Shown here: positions 1-9,071 of the stretch, one piece after another
Layout: every line of letters starts with the position of its first letter
Numbering within the stretch: the stretch's first letter is position 1
Source of the DNA: G965218495 sp965262785
GTDB taxonomy: Bacteria > Bacteroidota > Rhodothermia > Rhodothermales > Bin80
DNA: 64,000 nucleotides
Assembly (NCBI GenBank): GCA_965262785.1
Contig: OZ253559.1
Location: 3,224,001 to 3,288,000 of the forward strand
Direction of reading: 5' to 3'
The notes under the pieces: model-generated
Told to the model about the DNA's origin: nothing
The model's input: only the letters and a program-made list of their open reading frames with translations
The model's database searches: none
Program-made: the position numbers and the translations under genes

Positions 1-2
1 TG

Positions 3-470
3 CACGACACGGACACGCTTCGCTTCATCCTTCAGGATGAGGTCGAAGAGGTCACCGCCATGACCGCGCAAACCGGCCTCGGAAGCGGCGGCATAGAGGA
101 CGCCGTGATGGGTGTCATGCGCTTTCGGGGCGGTGTTTTGGCGCAGTTTCATGACGCCTTTACCATCGCGCATGCGGGCACCGGCCTCGAAATCCACGGC
201 ACCGAGGGATCGCTGGTAGCCTCCGGCGTGATGACGCAGGAGCCCGTAGGGCACATCGACTTGCGCCGGTCGGGCCGCCTCCAGCGCCTCGCGCTGGACA
301 CAGAGCCCGAAGACCTCTATACGCATGCCGTGCGCTGCTTTCACCGCGCGGTCCGCGGGGAGGGAGCACCCGCCGCCACAGCCGATGATGGCGTCCGCAG
401 CCTGGCGGTAGGACTAGCGGTGCGCGAAGCGGCGCGCACGGGCGAGCGCCAAGTGGTCCGCTATGCGTAA
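3..470 (+). CDS. Gfo/Idh/MocA-type oxidoreductase, C-terminal part (5' end outside window)
   Basis: The open frame runs in from the window edge. The visible 155 residues resemble the C-terminal substrate-binding half of NAD(P)-dependent sugar or inositol dehydrogenases: a GGIEDAVMGVMRFRGGVLAQ beta-sheet stretch, then ETEG-like GTEGSLVA, and a helical tail that lists residues by a DGVRSLAVGLAV segment typical of the family. The Rossmann half is not visible, so the cofactor cannot be checked. It overlaps the next gene by 8 bases, so the two are probably co-transcribed. The substrate is unknown. Confidence 0.75.
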   Translation, partial: HDTDTLRFILQDEVEEVTAMTAQTGLGSGGIEDAVMGVMRFRGGVLAQFHDAFTIAHAGTGLEIHGTEGSLVASGVMTQEPVGHIDLRRSGRLQRLALDTEPEDLYTHAVRCFHRAVRGEGAPAATADDGVRSLAVGLAVREAARTGERQVVRYA

Positions 471-2040
471 GCTGCTGAGCCTTGAGGAAGCGGCGGCGCT
501 CGTGCCTGACGGCGCGGTGGTGACCGTAACAGCCTCCAGTGGCCTGGGGTGCCCCGATGCCCTGCTCAAGGCCATCGGCGACCGCTTTGCGGCTACCGGT
601 CACCCCGCCGGCATCACGAGCATCCACCCCATCGCCGCTGGCGACATGTACGGCATCGGGGGCGTCGACCACCTGGCCCGGGACGGACTGCTTCGCCGCA
701 CGATAGCGGGGTCCTTTCCGAGTGGGCCCTCGTCCATGCCGCCTCCGGACATCTGGCAGATGATCTGCGAAGACCGCGTGGAAGCGTACAACTTCCCCAG
801 TGGCATACTCTACCATATGCACCGGGAAGCGGCAGCCCGGCGCCCCGGCGTGCTTACCAAGGTCGGCATGGAAACGTTCGTGGACCCGGCCCTGCAGGGC
901 GGCCGCATGAATGCATGCACCACGGAAGACCTGGTGGAGCGCGTGAATTTCGATGGCGACACGTGGTTGTACTTTCGCGCGATCCCCGTCGATGTGGCCC
1001 TGATTCGCGGGACCACCGCCGACGAGCATGGCAACCTTACGACCGAGCACGAGGGCGGCTTTCTCGGGATCTATGACCAGGCGCTGGCCGCGCACAACAA
1101 CGGCGGCCTCGTTCTCGCCCAGGTCAAGCGGCTGGCCAAAGCCGGCACGCTGCCTCCACAGCAGGTGCGGGTGCCTGGCATCGTTATAGACCATGTCGTG
1201 CTGGACCCCGACCAGAAGCAGACCACGCAAACCCCGTACGACCCTGCCATCAGCGGCGAATACCGCCCGCCCCAAAGCTCCTTCGAGCACATGGCGTGGG
1301 GCCCGTCCAAGCCCCTGGCGCGACGCGCCGCCTGTGAGATGCGCCAGGGCGATGCGGTGAACCTCGGCTTCGGCATCTCCGCCCTGGTGCCCCGCATCCT
1401 CCTGGAAGAAGGCCTCAGTGGCCAGGTTACGTGGGTGATCGAGCAGGGCGCCGTGGGCGGAATGCCGCTCTTGGACTTCCAGTTCGGGTGCGCCGCAGGC
1501 GCAGACGCAATCATGGCCTCGCCGGACCAGTTCACGTACTTTCATGGCGGCGGGTTTGACAAGAGCCTGCTTTCATTCCTGCAGATCGGCGCCACTGGCG
1601 ATGTCAATGTGTCCCGCCTGAAGGCACGTCCGCACCTGACCGCAGGGGTTGGTGGCTTCATTGACATCACCGCTCACGCCCGGCATATCGTGTTTGTAGG
1701 GTACTTCACCGCCGCCGGCCTGCGCCTGGGCGTTGCGCACGGGCAGCTCCGCATCCTGCGCGAAGGCGCAGCACAGAAGGTTGTGCCTGCTGTCGAGCAT
1801 GTGACCTTCAGTGGCGCGCGGGCCCTGCGGCAGAGACAGAAGATTACGTACATCACGGAGCGGTGCGTGATGCAACTGTTACCCGAGGGGCTCACCGTCA
1901 CCGAGATTGCGCCCGGCATCGACCTGGACCGAGACATTCTTGGACAAACCGAGGTGGCCCTACGCGTGAGCCCGGACCTTCGCGTGATGGATGCACGCCT
2001 GTTTCATAAGCCGCCCATGGGACTGAAACTCCATGAATAA
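463..2040 (+). CDS. Acyl-CoA:acetate/3-ketoacid CoA transferase, fused alpha and beta subunits
   Basis: A 525-residue protein that moves CoA between an acyl-CoA and a carboxylic acid. Both halves of a class I CoA transferase are present in one chain, as in YdiF/PCT-type enzymes: the alpha-like part starts at the N terminus (LVPDGAVVTVTASSGLGCP), and the beta-like part carries the catalytic glutamate, E327, in VIEQGAVGG. The usual second-half motifs FHGGGFD and AGVGGFIDI follow. It starts at an ATG inside the end of the preceding dehydrogenase gene and overlaps the enoyl-CoA hydratase start by 8 bases, so it is part of a tight operon handling acyl-CoA intermediates. Confidence 0.88.
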   Translation: MRKLLSLEEAAALVPDGAVVTVTASSGLGCPDALLKAIGDRFAATGHPAGITSIHPIAAGDMYGIGGVDHLARDGLLRRTIAGSFPSGPSSMPPPDIWQMICEDRVEAYNFPSGILYHMHREAAARRPGVLTKVGMETFVDPALQGGRMNACTTEDLVERVNFDGDTWLYFRAIPVDVALIRGTTADEHGNLTTEHEGGFLGIYDQALAAHNNGGLVLAQVKRLAKAGTLPPQQVRVPGIVIDHVVLDPDQKQTTQTPYDPAISGEYRPPQSSFEHMAWGPSKPLARRAACEMRQGDAVNLGFGISALVPRILLEEGLSGQVTWVIEQGAVGGMPLLDFQFGCAAGADAIMASPDQFTYFHGGGFDKSLLSFLQIGATGDVNVSRLKARPHLTAGVGGFIDITAHARHIVFVGYFTAAGLRLGVAHGQLRILREGAAQKVVPAVEHVTFSGARALRQRQKITYITERCVMQLLPEGLTVTEIAPGIDLDRDILGQTEVALRVSPDLRVMDARLFHKPPMGLKLHE

Positions 2041-2785
2041 GGTTGAGCTCAAGATCATCGGATTTGTTGCGCACCTCGCGCTGCAACGCCCGCAAAAGCT
2101 GAACGCCATAGACCCAGACATGCTCAGGGGCCTTGAAGAGGCCACCGCGGATCTGGAGCGTTCGGCTGTGGTGCGCGTGGCCATCCTGACCGGCGCAGGC
2201 GCTCGAGCATTCTCGGTAGGCGCGGACATCCACGCATGGGCTGCGCTGGAGCCGCTGGAGATGTGGCGCCACTGGATTCGTGAGGGGCACCGAGTCATGA
2301 ACCGTCTGGCGCACCTGCGCATGCCCCTGATCGCGGCGATAAACGGGTACGCCTTCGGCGGTGGGCTTGAGCTGGCCCTGACCGCCGACATCAGGATCGC
2401 GGCGGACACCGCCTCGTTTTCTATGCCGGAGGTATCCATCGCCACCGTGCCTGGATGGGGTGGCACCACGCGCCTCCCTGCAGTCATTGGGGCGCCACGC
2501 GCCAAAGAAATGATTTTCAGCGCCAAGCGCATTGACGCGGTCACCGCAGAGCGGTGGGGCCTGGTAAATCGGGTTGTGCCAGCGGAAACGCTGATGCAGG
2601 AAGCGGGCGCGCTGGCCGCACAGATCGCAGCCCAGGCACCCGTTGCTGTGCAGACAGCCAAGCAGTGCATGGATGCTGGCACGCCGGAAGCGCTGGCAGG
2701 TGCCCTGGCGGCTTCAATGCAGGACGCACGGGAAGGCCTGGCAAGCTTTGACGAGCGCCGCAAAGCCACCTATATAGGGAAGTAG
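2033..2785 (+). CDS. Enoyl-CoA hydratase/isomerase family protein
   Basis: A 250-residue crotonase-fold protein of normal length. Visible signatures are the oxyanion-hole loop AFSVGADIHAW, the second oxyanion segment NGYAFGGGLELALTADIRIA, and PEVSIATVPGWGGT, which supply the two glutamates (in LEL and PEV) that hydratases use for water addition. It overlaps the CoA transferase upstream and abuts the GMC oxidoreductase downstream without a gap, so it is co-translated with a short-chain acyl-CoA pathway. Hydratase is more likely than isomerase because both glutamates are present, but the substrate is not known. Confidence 0.88.
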   Translation: MNKVELKIIGFVAHLALQRPQKLNAIDPDMLRGLEEATADLERSAVVRVAILTGAGARAFSVGADIHAWAALEPLEMWRHWIREGHRVMNRLAHLRMPLIAAINGYAFGGGLELALTADIRIAADTASFSMPEVSIATVPGWGGTTRLPAVIGAPRAKEMIFSAKRIDAVTAERWGLVNRVVPAETLMQEAGALAAQIAAQAPVAVQTAKQCMDAGTPEALAGALAASMQDAREGLASFDERRKATYIGK

Positions 2786-4369
2786 ATGCGGAACACCTTT
2801 GACTATGTGGTGGTGGGCGCAGGCGCGGCCGGCTGCGCCGTGGCGCGCCGGCTGAGCGCAAGCGCCAGCGTCGTGCTGCTGGAAGCCGGCGGCAAAGACT
2901 CCTCGCCGCTCATACACATGCCGGCTGGATTCACCAAACTCACCGGCAAGGGTGTCAACTGGGGCTTCAAGACCGCGCCGCAGGCCCACGTCAACCAGCG
3001 CGAAATGCACTACCCGCAAGGCCGAACCCTCGGGGGCAGCACCTCGATCAACGCGATGATATATATACGTGGCCACCGCCTGGACTACGACGAGTGGCGG
3101 GACCTGGGCTGCCAGGGGTGGGGCTACGAAGATGTGCTGCCGTACTTCAAGAAGAGCGAAAACAACGAGCGGTTCGTAAACGAATACCACGGCCGGGGCG
3201 GGCCGCTGAACGTCGCAGACCAGACGCAGCACAACGTGCTGACCAGGGCCTTCGTGCGCAGTGCGCAGGAGGTAGGCATCCCCTACAACCCCGATCTCAA
3301 CGGCGCGCAGCAGGCAGGCGTCAGCTTCTACCAGGTCACGCAGCGCAACGTCCGCCGCGAAAGCGCCGCTACCGCCTTCCTTAAAGGACGAAGCGCCCGC
3401 CTCACCGTCCGTACGCATGCCGTGGCCACGCGGATCCTCCTGGACAAAGGCCGCGCCACGGGCATCGAATACGCCAGGTGCAACGGGCAGCTGCAGCGCG
3501 TGTACGCCGCGCGTGAAGTGGTGATATCGGGCGGCGCGGTGAATTCGCCAAAGCTGCTGCTGCTCTCAGGCATAGGGCCGGCGGACGAGCTCCGCGCCCT
3601 GGGCATTAAGGTGCAATGCGACCTAAAGGGCGTAGGCAAGAACTTCCAGGACCACATGGATGTCTATCTCGCGGCCAAGGTCAGCCAGCCCGTCAGCTAT
3701 AACGGCCAGGACCGCTGGGATCGGGCGCTATTGCACGGCCTTCAGTACCTGCTCTACAAAACCGGCCCGGTCACCGCGTGCGTAGCCGAGGCTGGATGCT
3801 TCCTGAAGAGCTCTGACGAAGTCCGCTCCCCGGACATCCAGATTCATTGCCTGCCCGCCTTGGTAGTCGATCACGGGCGCATGCGCATCAAGGGACATGG
3901 CATCACTATTAATACGTGTAACCTGCGGCCCCGAAGCATCGGCTCAGTGACGCTTCGAAGTGCGGACCCTCGTGTGCCGCCGGCCATAGACCCCAACTTC
4001 ATGGATGATCCATACGACTTGCATGTGGCTACCACCGCCCTGAGGTGGGGGCGCAAGATTCTGCAGGCCCCCTCGTTCAAGCCGTATATTGAATCCGAGC
4101 TCCTTCCCGGCGACGCCGTCCAGTCCGATGGCGAGATCGCGGAATTCATCCGCAAATGGTCCAAGAATGACTATCATCCCGTGGGATCATGCACCATGGG
4201 AGTAAACGATGAGGCCGTGGTAGACCCACAATTACGAGTGCGAGGCCTGGAGCACCTGCGCGTGGTGGACGCCTCGATCATGCCGCGACTTATTAGCGGA
4301 AACACGCAGGCCACTTCCATCATGATCGGCGAAAAGGGCGCAGACATGATCCTGAGCAGCGACGACTGA
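2786..4369 (+). CDS. GMC-family FAD-dependent oxidoreductase (choline dehydrogenase-like)
   Basis: A 527-residue flavoprotein that should oxidise an alcohol to an aldehyde. The N terminus has the dinucleotide motif VVVGAGAAGCAVARRL followed by LLEAGG. The first GMC signature is at GRTLGGSTSINAMIYIRG and the second at SGGAVNSPKLLLLSGIGP. Near the C terminus YHPVGSCTMG supplies the active-site histidine, and SGNTQATSIMIGEKGADMI the partner residue. It begins exactly where the hydratase gene ends. The adjacent aldehyde dehydrogenase suggests a choline-to-betaine-like two-step oxidation, although the real alcohol is not determined by the sequence. Confidence 0.9.
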   Translation: MRNTFDYVVVGAGAAGCAVARRLSASASVVLLEAGGKDSSPLIHMPAGFTKLTGKGVNWGFKTAPQAHVNQREMHYPQGRTLGGSTSINAMIYIRGHRLDYDEWRDLGCQGWGYEDVLPYFKKSENNERFVNEYHGRGGPLNVADQTQHNVLTRAFVRSAQEVGIPYNPDLNGAQQAGVSFYQVTQRNVRRESAATAFLKGRSARLTVRTHAVATRILLDKGRATGIEYARCNGQLQRVYAAREVVISGGAVNSPKLLLLSGIGPADELRALGIKVQCDLKGVGKNFQDHMDVYLAAKVSQPVSYNGQDRWDRALLHGLQYLLYKTGPVTACVAEAGCFLKSSDEVRSPDIQIHCLPALVVDHGRMRIKGHGITINTCNLRPRSIGSVTLRSADPRVPPAIDPNFMDDPYDLHVATTALRWGRKILQAPSFKPYIESELLPGDAVQSDGEIAEFIRKWSKNDYHPVGSCTMGVNDEAVVDPQLRVRGLEHLRVVDASIMPRLISGNTQATSIMIGEKGADMILSSDD

Positions 4370-4396
4370 TTTTGGGGTAGACTACAGACTTTGCCT

Positions 4397-4570
4397 ATGC
4401 GCGCAGCAGCTAGTTCCCATGCCATGTGGATCGGTGGCCACGAGGTGTCCGCCCAAGACGGCAGGCACTTCACGACCACCAGCCCCGCACACGACATTGC
4501 TGTCGGCACGTATCCCTACGCCGACAAAGCGGATGTTGACGCAGCGGTCAGCGCAGCACGGCATGCCTTT
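4397..4570 (+). pseudogene. Aldehyde dehydrogenase, fragment 1 of 3 (N terminus, IS-disrupted)
   Basis: The first 58 codons of an NAD-dependent aldehyde dehydrogenase, from an ATG with an alternative in-frame TTG at 4391. The MWIGGHEVSAQDG start and the DVDAAVSAARHAF helix are typical of the family. The frame is cut after the TTT at 4568-4570 by an IS element that starts at 4571. The host sequence resumes at 6024 with DTGPWP, the expected continuation. See the fragments at 6024 and 9072. As it stands the gene cannot give an active enzyme. Confidence 0.9.
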
Positions 4571-6019
4571 GAGCCTTTTGCAAAATCCACTTCAGCCCTT
4601 GATTTGGGAGTAGGAGCTTCGTCAAGCCAGTGTGATTCTGCACGTATCAACTTGTTCGACCTTTGCATTGCGGAAGTCTTGCTCGAATGGGGGTGACGAA
4701 CTGCGCAGGGAGGCATGACACGGCATAGCTGACCCGGCCCGCGCTGATGGCGAGACGGGCCCTACGTGAGGGTACGGGTGCGCTTAGAGCACCAGGCGCA
4801 TCAACTGGTCGACGGTCAGCGCCAGGATGCCGAACATCAGGTGGCAGTAGACCTTGCTATGCCCGCGTACCCGCACATACCGTCCGCCGAACTCGTCTTT
4901 GAGTCGTCCATTGACCCGCTCCACCGTCGAGCGCTCTCTGAAGCGTCTCCTCTCTGGCGTAACGTGTCCGATGCTGCGTTGCGCCCGCGCCTCGCGCTTC
5001 AGCTCCTCATTGCCACGCGGGTTGATATCAATGATCGGCACATGCCCCAGCGATCTGCTATGCTCTCGGATTTCCTTAGCATCGTACGCACTGTCCATCA
5101 AGTCGTACAGACTTTGTACCCGAGCGGCCGTCATCACTGCCAGCGGGATCGCCACCTGGCTGTCATGGACCGAAGCCGATGTTAGCGCAGCGCTGATCGG
5201 AATCCCCCCGTCAATCACATCCAAGTGCAGCTTGAAGCCGACCCAGCAGTGCCCGTGACCCTTCGAATTGCGTTTGGTCCCGACATTGCAGTCCTTCGGC
5301 AGTTCTTCCAGCATATCATCCAGCTCCATGGAGCGTTGACGCTGCAGGCGGGTAGGGGTTTTCGGTTGTTTGCCGTCGTTGGCCTTGGGCACAGACCGCT
5401 TCGGCTTCTCGCGTGCCGGAATCGCGGTCGCGTCCCGCGAAACGTGCCCGGCCAGATGATCCTCCAGCGCGCACTCCAGCAGCACTGCGTGCAGCCGCCC
5501 CGGCAGGTCACTGTTGGCAAATTCCGCGAACGCCCGCGAAAACGACGATTCGCTCGGTACCATGTACGACCACTCCCAGCCGCATAGCTGGTGCAGTACC
5601 GGATCGCTCTTTAGTCGCTCCACCAACGCCCGCGTGGTCGGGATATCGAATACGGACTTAGCCAAAAAAGCCCGCGCCAGCGCAGCCCGGTCCGCCTTCG
5701 GACGGCCTGGACCCTTGGACTCGCACCCCGACAACAGCTCCTCCACGCGCACTAATTCCACCACAGAAACGAATCGTCTGTGCTGTTCACTGAGCTCGCC
5801 AATAGTGAGCTCCAGCAATGGAAACAATCTGAGCTGGAATGTGGACCAGTACCTGGACAACTCTGATCGCAATCGCATCTGCACTTTTATTGTATACATT
5901 TATGATTCTCACGTGTTCAAGTATACGACTCACGACGCACTTAATCCGCATTATTCTCACCCACGCCCTAACTTTCTACGCCCGGTTTCGCGCTCTCAAC
6001 CTATTTTTGCAAAAGGCTC
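4571..6019. mobile_element. IS5/IS1182-like insertion sequence (1449 bp) inside the aldehyde dehydrogenase
   Basis: Both ends carry a perfect 15-bp inverted repeat: GAGCCTTTTGCAAAA at 4571-4585 and its reverse complement at 6005-6019. Each end is flanked by the 4-bp direct repeat CTTT (4567-4570 and 6020-6023), a target duplication. Removing the element plus one CTTT joins the aldehyde dehydrogenase fragments in frame. One transposase gene lies inside on the minus strand. The first 200 bases and last 105 bases of the element hold no other gene that I can see. The intact ends and duplication suggest a recent insertion. Confidence 0.93.
4784..5899 (-). CDS. Transposase, DDE_Tnp_1 type (IS5/IS1182-like)
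   Basis: A 371-residue transposase encoded within the element at 4571-6019. A DUF772-like N-terminal DNA-binding region is followed by an RNase H-fold catalytic core. The probable acidic triad is the D of SRDATAIP, the first D of DSAYDAKEI and the E of STVERVNGRLKDEFGG. The protein has the length of an intact family member and shows no frameshift, so the element may still be active. Family placement between IS5 and IS1182 is by eye. Confidence 0.88.
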   Translation of the reverse strand: MYTIKVQMRLRSELSRYWSTFQLRLFPLLELTIGELSEQHRRFVSVVELVRVEELLSGCESKGPGRPKADRAALARAFLAKSVFDIPTTRALVERLKSDPVLHQLCGWEWSYMVPSESSFSRAFAEFANSDLPGRLHAVLLECALEDHLAGHVSRDATAIPAREKPKRSVPKANDGKQPKTPTRLQRQRSMELDDMLEELPKDCNVGTKRNSKGHGHCWVGFKLHLDVIDGGIPISAALTSASVHDSQVAIPLAVMTAARVQSLYDLMDSAYDAKEIREHSRSLGHVPIIDINPRGNEELKREARAQRSIGHVTPERRRFRERSTVERVNGRLKDEFGGRYVRVRGHSKVYCHLMFGILALTVDQLMRLVL

Positions 6020-6023
6020 CTTT

Positions 6024-6393
6024 GACACCGGCCCGTGGCCCATGATGGCGGGGCGAAGGCGCGCGCGCCTTTTGCATGAGGTCGCGCAGCGCATCCGGGC
6101 AGACAGGGAGGCGCTGGCGCGCCTGGAGGTGATGGAGAGCGGCAAACCCATCGCGCAGGCACGAAGTGAGATGGCCGCGGCAGTGGACCTCTGGGAATAC
6201 GCCAGCACTCTGTGCCGCCACACGCGCGGTGACACGTACAACACGCTGGGTGAGAGCAAGCTTGGCATGGTGCTCCGAGAGCCGGCCGGGGTGGTCGGCA
6301 TGATCACGCCGTGGAACTTCCCGCTGCTCATCATCAGCCAAAAGCTGCCGTTTGCGCTGGCCGCCGGCTGTACGGCGGTGATCAAGCCTAGCG
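6024..6393 (+). pseudogene. Aldehyde dehydrogenase, fragment 2 of 3 (middle, IS-disrupted)
   Basis: Codons 59 to about 182 of the split aldehyde dehydrogenase. It starts at DTGPWPMM and includes the conserved PAGVVGMITPWNFPLL segment of the NAD-binding Rossmann fold and the AAGCTAVIKPS strand that contacts the cofactor. It ends inside the codon for the glutamate of KPSELTP, where a second, unrelated IS starts at 6394. Joining base 6393 to 9072 restores that codon exactly. Confidence 0.9.
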
Positions 6394-6549
6394 CTACCCG
6401 TCGGCAACATTTCCGGCTTGACAAGGTGGCCTCACGGCCGATTGCACGGAAGCCAGCCTTTCGCGCGGTGGTTGGTCCGTGTAGATAGCGTAACTAACAC
6501 AGCCGCAATGCCCGACTAAGGGCGTTGATTTGGGGTTGAAGAGGCTTGG

Positions 6550-6624
6550 ATTGGCAGGCGCAGCAATGGCAAAAGCTGTATCGTGCGCGTGCGTGCTTCG
6601 CAGGCACGCACCTATCCTGCCAAT
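6550..6624. repeat. Nested inverted repeats in the non-coding end of the Tn5-like IS
   Basis: An outer 9-bp stem pairs ATTGGCAGG (6550-6558) with CCTGCCAAT (6616-6624). Inside it GTGCGTGC (6589-6596) pairs with GCACGCAC (6604-6611) around a 7-base loop. It lies downstream of the transposase stop codon, between it and the left end of the element. It could be a transcription stop or barrier, a transposase-binding subterminal site, or a small structured RNA. No run of T marks it clearly as an intrinsic terminator. Confidence 0.55.
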
Positions 6625-6712
6625 GCTTTTGCGGCATCGTGACGGTCCGTGGTCCTTATCAATAGCCCTCCCAGGTGAGCAATACTGCGGGCCTTCTTTC
6701 TGTGTTGACACC

Positions 6713-9004
6713 CTACGGCGGCCACAGTCCGTACTTCTTCTGGAGCACGGCAAACATGACAGCACAGGCCTCCAGCCGGAGGTAGCCGCGCGACATGATT
6801 TTGGCGCCAGGCGGCGGATCGCTTTTCCGATTCATGTATCCTCCCATCATGGCCAGCAGCAGAATGGCTGCAGCCAGATCATCGGGAGACGCCAGGTTGA
6901 ATCCTTCGGCATATTCTCGTAGCACGCACAGCTCAATATCTGTAAACAGGATCTCGGCCGGTGCTTCCGGATCCTGGCGACCCAGTAACGTCATCAAGTG
7001 CAGGCGCCACGCCATCACCATGTTGATGGTGATGGCCAGGTGAAGACTATCGGCCTTCTGCAAGCGCAACTCCTGCACCTTGCACACACTCTTGAGAATC
7101 CGGAAGCCGTCTTCCACACGCCAGCGTAACATGTAATAGTCGACCATTGTTACGGCCTGCGCCACCGAGGTCACCGTCGCCGTCGCGAGCAGGTACCACT
7201 GAATCGCTTTCTGTCCTTCTGGCGGGTCCGCCTCTCCAACATGTATGGCGGTGACCTTCACCGGGCCGCCCTGCTGTCCACGGGTGGGCGGAAGCATGAC
7301 CGTACGGTAGCGTACCTCCATCTGTGCGATGCGGCCCGCACGGCCCTTATGCTTGACACGGCCCGACTTCTCGCGACGGCTCAGCCGCTGTATTGCTACC
7401 TCAATGGTACCTTTGGGCGCCCCCTGGCGCATGAACTCAAACAACAACGGACCCTTTCTTCCCAGTCTCCGATTCGCCTTGGCCCGTACTAATAGATCCA
7501 CCCGTCCCACTTGTTGCTGCGCGGCGAACAGGGCAAAGATGTCCGCTTCCCGATCCATGACGCAGAGTACGCGGGTCTTGCTGCTGAGGTGTGTGGCCGC
7601 CTCGGCGATGTCATGCAGTCCGTCGATCCATTGCTGCGTCTTAGCTGCGTGCTTTCCCGCTTGGGTCCTGTAGGCACAGCGCAGCACGCCCAGCGGCAAC
7701 CCCTGCGCACTCAACGCCAACGTCGTATGCAAATGCACCCCCCGTGCTTTCGCGGTGGTCTGGTTGCGCCCGATCACTTCCAAGCCCTCGCACGCAGGAC
7801 GGGTGCTGTAGTTGATGTCCGTGCCGTCCTGAAGGCACAGCACCGTCTTTTCCGTGCGCATCCGCTCGATCGTACGACGGCGATGCGGCGCCAGGATATC
7901 CGCGGGCGTGGTTCCCCGCTCGTTGGCCTTCTCTATGAAGCGATAATATCCCCGTATCGCGGCACGATCGGATTTCATGGTGGCCGTTATGGACTCGCCG
8001 GGCGCTCGTGCCAATATAGTGACACTGTTGACCAGGCGGGTAGTCCGCCGCTTATCCCCCAGCTGTGCGTCTCCAAACTCCTGCGCCGCCCAGGTCTCGG
8101 CATCCAGCCCCGCGCCAGCCTCCAGTTTGGGATACGCATCTACGTGCGCCACCCCGAGATGCTTGCGCCACCGGCGGTCCAGATCATAGACGAACACCGC
8201 CTTCTTCGTCCGGGTACACGCCTTGGTCTCGGCATGGCGACCCCGGCCGGTGGTCCTTCCCACATAGTGGAATCCCGCCGCACGGAAACAGGTCCCCCGC
8301 TGCTCAGGCCCCACGAAGGTCTCAATGACCCACGGGGTATAGCCGTAGCGCGCCGCAAAATCCACGGGCAACCGCTTGAGCACCTTCCCCAGAAGATGAC
8401 TGGCCAGGTTCTTGACCTTTACGCCTGGCCGAATTAACAGCCGGTTCAGGCCCACTACGCGCATCAGATGCTGCTGGCGCTGCGCGTGCGTCCAAGCCAT
8501 CCACCGGTCACGCGGTCCCACATACAGGCCGGAAGCCGCAAACCCGATCGCGCCCAGATACCCGTGATCGCTCCGAAACAAATACTTTATCTGCGCGCCC
8601 GCAAACTGCCTCACCCCCTGCGGATGCTCCGCTGCCATCAGGGTGTTCCAGCGCGCACGCTGTGCCGCATCCTCCACCAACTCCAAGGCCAAGCCCTTGA
8701 TCTGTTTGAGCGAAGCGGGCACCTCCACTGGTTTCGGCACCGGCTGGTCCAACAGCCGGGGCGTACCGCTTGCAATGGTGCGCCTGGGCGCGGGCAACGA
8801 CAGCCTGTCCTCGGATTCCAGCGTCTTGAGCGCCTTCAGACACCCGGTCTGCTGCAGATTCCCACGAGCATCACGAAAGCCGAATGCATGGCACACCTGG
8901 CGGCTGATGGCCGTACGGCTTTCACCGGCATGCGCTTCCAATGTGCGCAAAAGCCGCGGCTCCGAGGTCCGCAGCGTGCGAAGAATCTGGCTCTGCGTAA
9001 GCAT
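6713..9004 (-). CDS. DruA (DUF4338)-Tn5-like transposase fusion protein
   Basis: A 763-residue protein. Residues 1-285 look like a complete DruA/DUF4338 protein: a winged-helix-like start (SRQVCHAFGFRDARGNLQ), then LGAIGFAASGLYVGPRDRW, LNRLLIRPGVKVKNLASHLL, WVIETFVGPEQRGTCFRAAG and GRTTGRGRH. Residues about 304-370 match the Tn5 transposase DNA-binding start (EFGDAQLGDKRRTTRLV). The catalytic part follows, with LCLQDGTDINYS, VMDREADIFAL and YYMLRWRVEDGFRILK, which fit the DDE acids of Tn5-like enzymes. DruA is the hallmark protein of the Druantia anti-phage system. Its role in front of a transposase is unknown. The gene appears intact. Confidence 0.88.
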   Translation of the reverse strand: MLTQSQILRTLRTSEPRLLRTLEAHAGESRTAISRQVCHAFGFRDARGNLQQTGCLKALKTLESEDRLSLPAPRRTIASGTPRLLDQPVPKPVEVPASLKQIKGLALELVEDAAQRARWNTLMAAEHPQGVRQFAGAQIKYLFRSDHGYLGAIGFAASGLYVGPRDRWMAWTHAQRQQHLMRVVGLNRLLIRPGVKVKNLASHLLGKVLKRLPVDFAARYGYTPWVIETFVGPEQRGTCFRAAGFHYVGRTTGRGRHAETKACTRTKKAVFVYDLDRRWRKHLGVAHVDAYPKLEAGAGLDAETWAAQEFGDAQLGDKRRTTRLVNSVTILARAPGESITATMKSDRAAIRGYYRFIEKANERGTTPADILAPHRRRTIERMRTEKTVLCLQDGTDINYSTRPACEGLEVIGRNQTTAKARGVHLHTTLALSAQGLPLGVLRCAYRTQAGKHAAKTQQWIDGLHDIAEAATHLSSKTRVLCVMDREADIFALFAAQQQVGRVDLLVRAKANRRLGRKGPLLFEFMRQGAPKGTIEVAIQRLSRREKSGRVKHKGRAGRIAQMEVRYRTVMLPPTRGQQGGPVKVTAIHVGEADPPEGQKAIQWYLLATATVTSVAQAVTMVDYYMLRWRVEDGFRILKSVCKVQELRLQKADSLHLAITINMVMAWRLHLMTLLGRQDPEAPAEILFTDIELCVLREYAEGFNLASPDDLAAAILLLAMMGGYMNRKSDPPPGAKIMSRGYLRLEACAVMFAVLQKKYGLWPP

Positions 9005-9071
9005 GCCGCAAAGCTACACGGCATGATTTACAAAGTCAAGTCGCTAATTTGGGGACAGGGTAGGCCTAGCG

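Larger units (their letters stand above)
6394..9063. mobile_element. IS4-superfamily (Tn5-like) insertion sequence (2670 bp) with a DruA-fused transposase
   Basis: The element is bounded by an 8-bp direct repeat GCCTAGCG (6386-6393 and 9064-9071) and by imperfect inverted ends that both begin CTACCC and share a CTTGAC block about 24 bases in. Removing it and one repeat copy restores the aldehyde dehydrogenase frame. Bases 6394-6712 are non-coding and hold nested inverted repeats. The rest is a single long transposase gene on the minus strand. It is unusually large for an IS4-type element because of the extra N-terminal domain. Confidence 0.92.

Noticed and set aside
160..1545. A 461-codon minus-strand frame opposite the CoA transferase
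   Set aside because: It lies fully antisense to two well-supported genes, is rich in R/G/A as expected for a shadow in GC-rich DNA, and has no recognisable domain.
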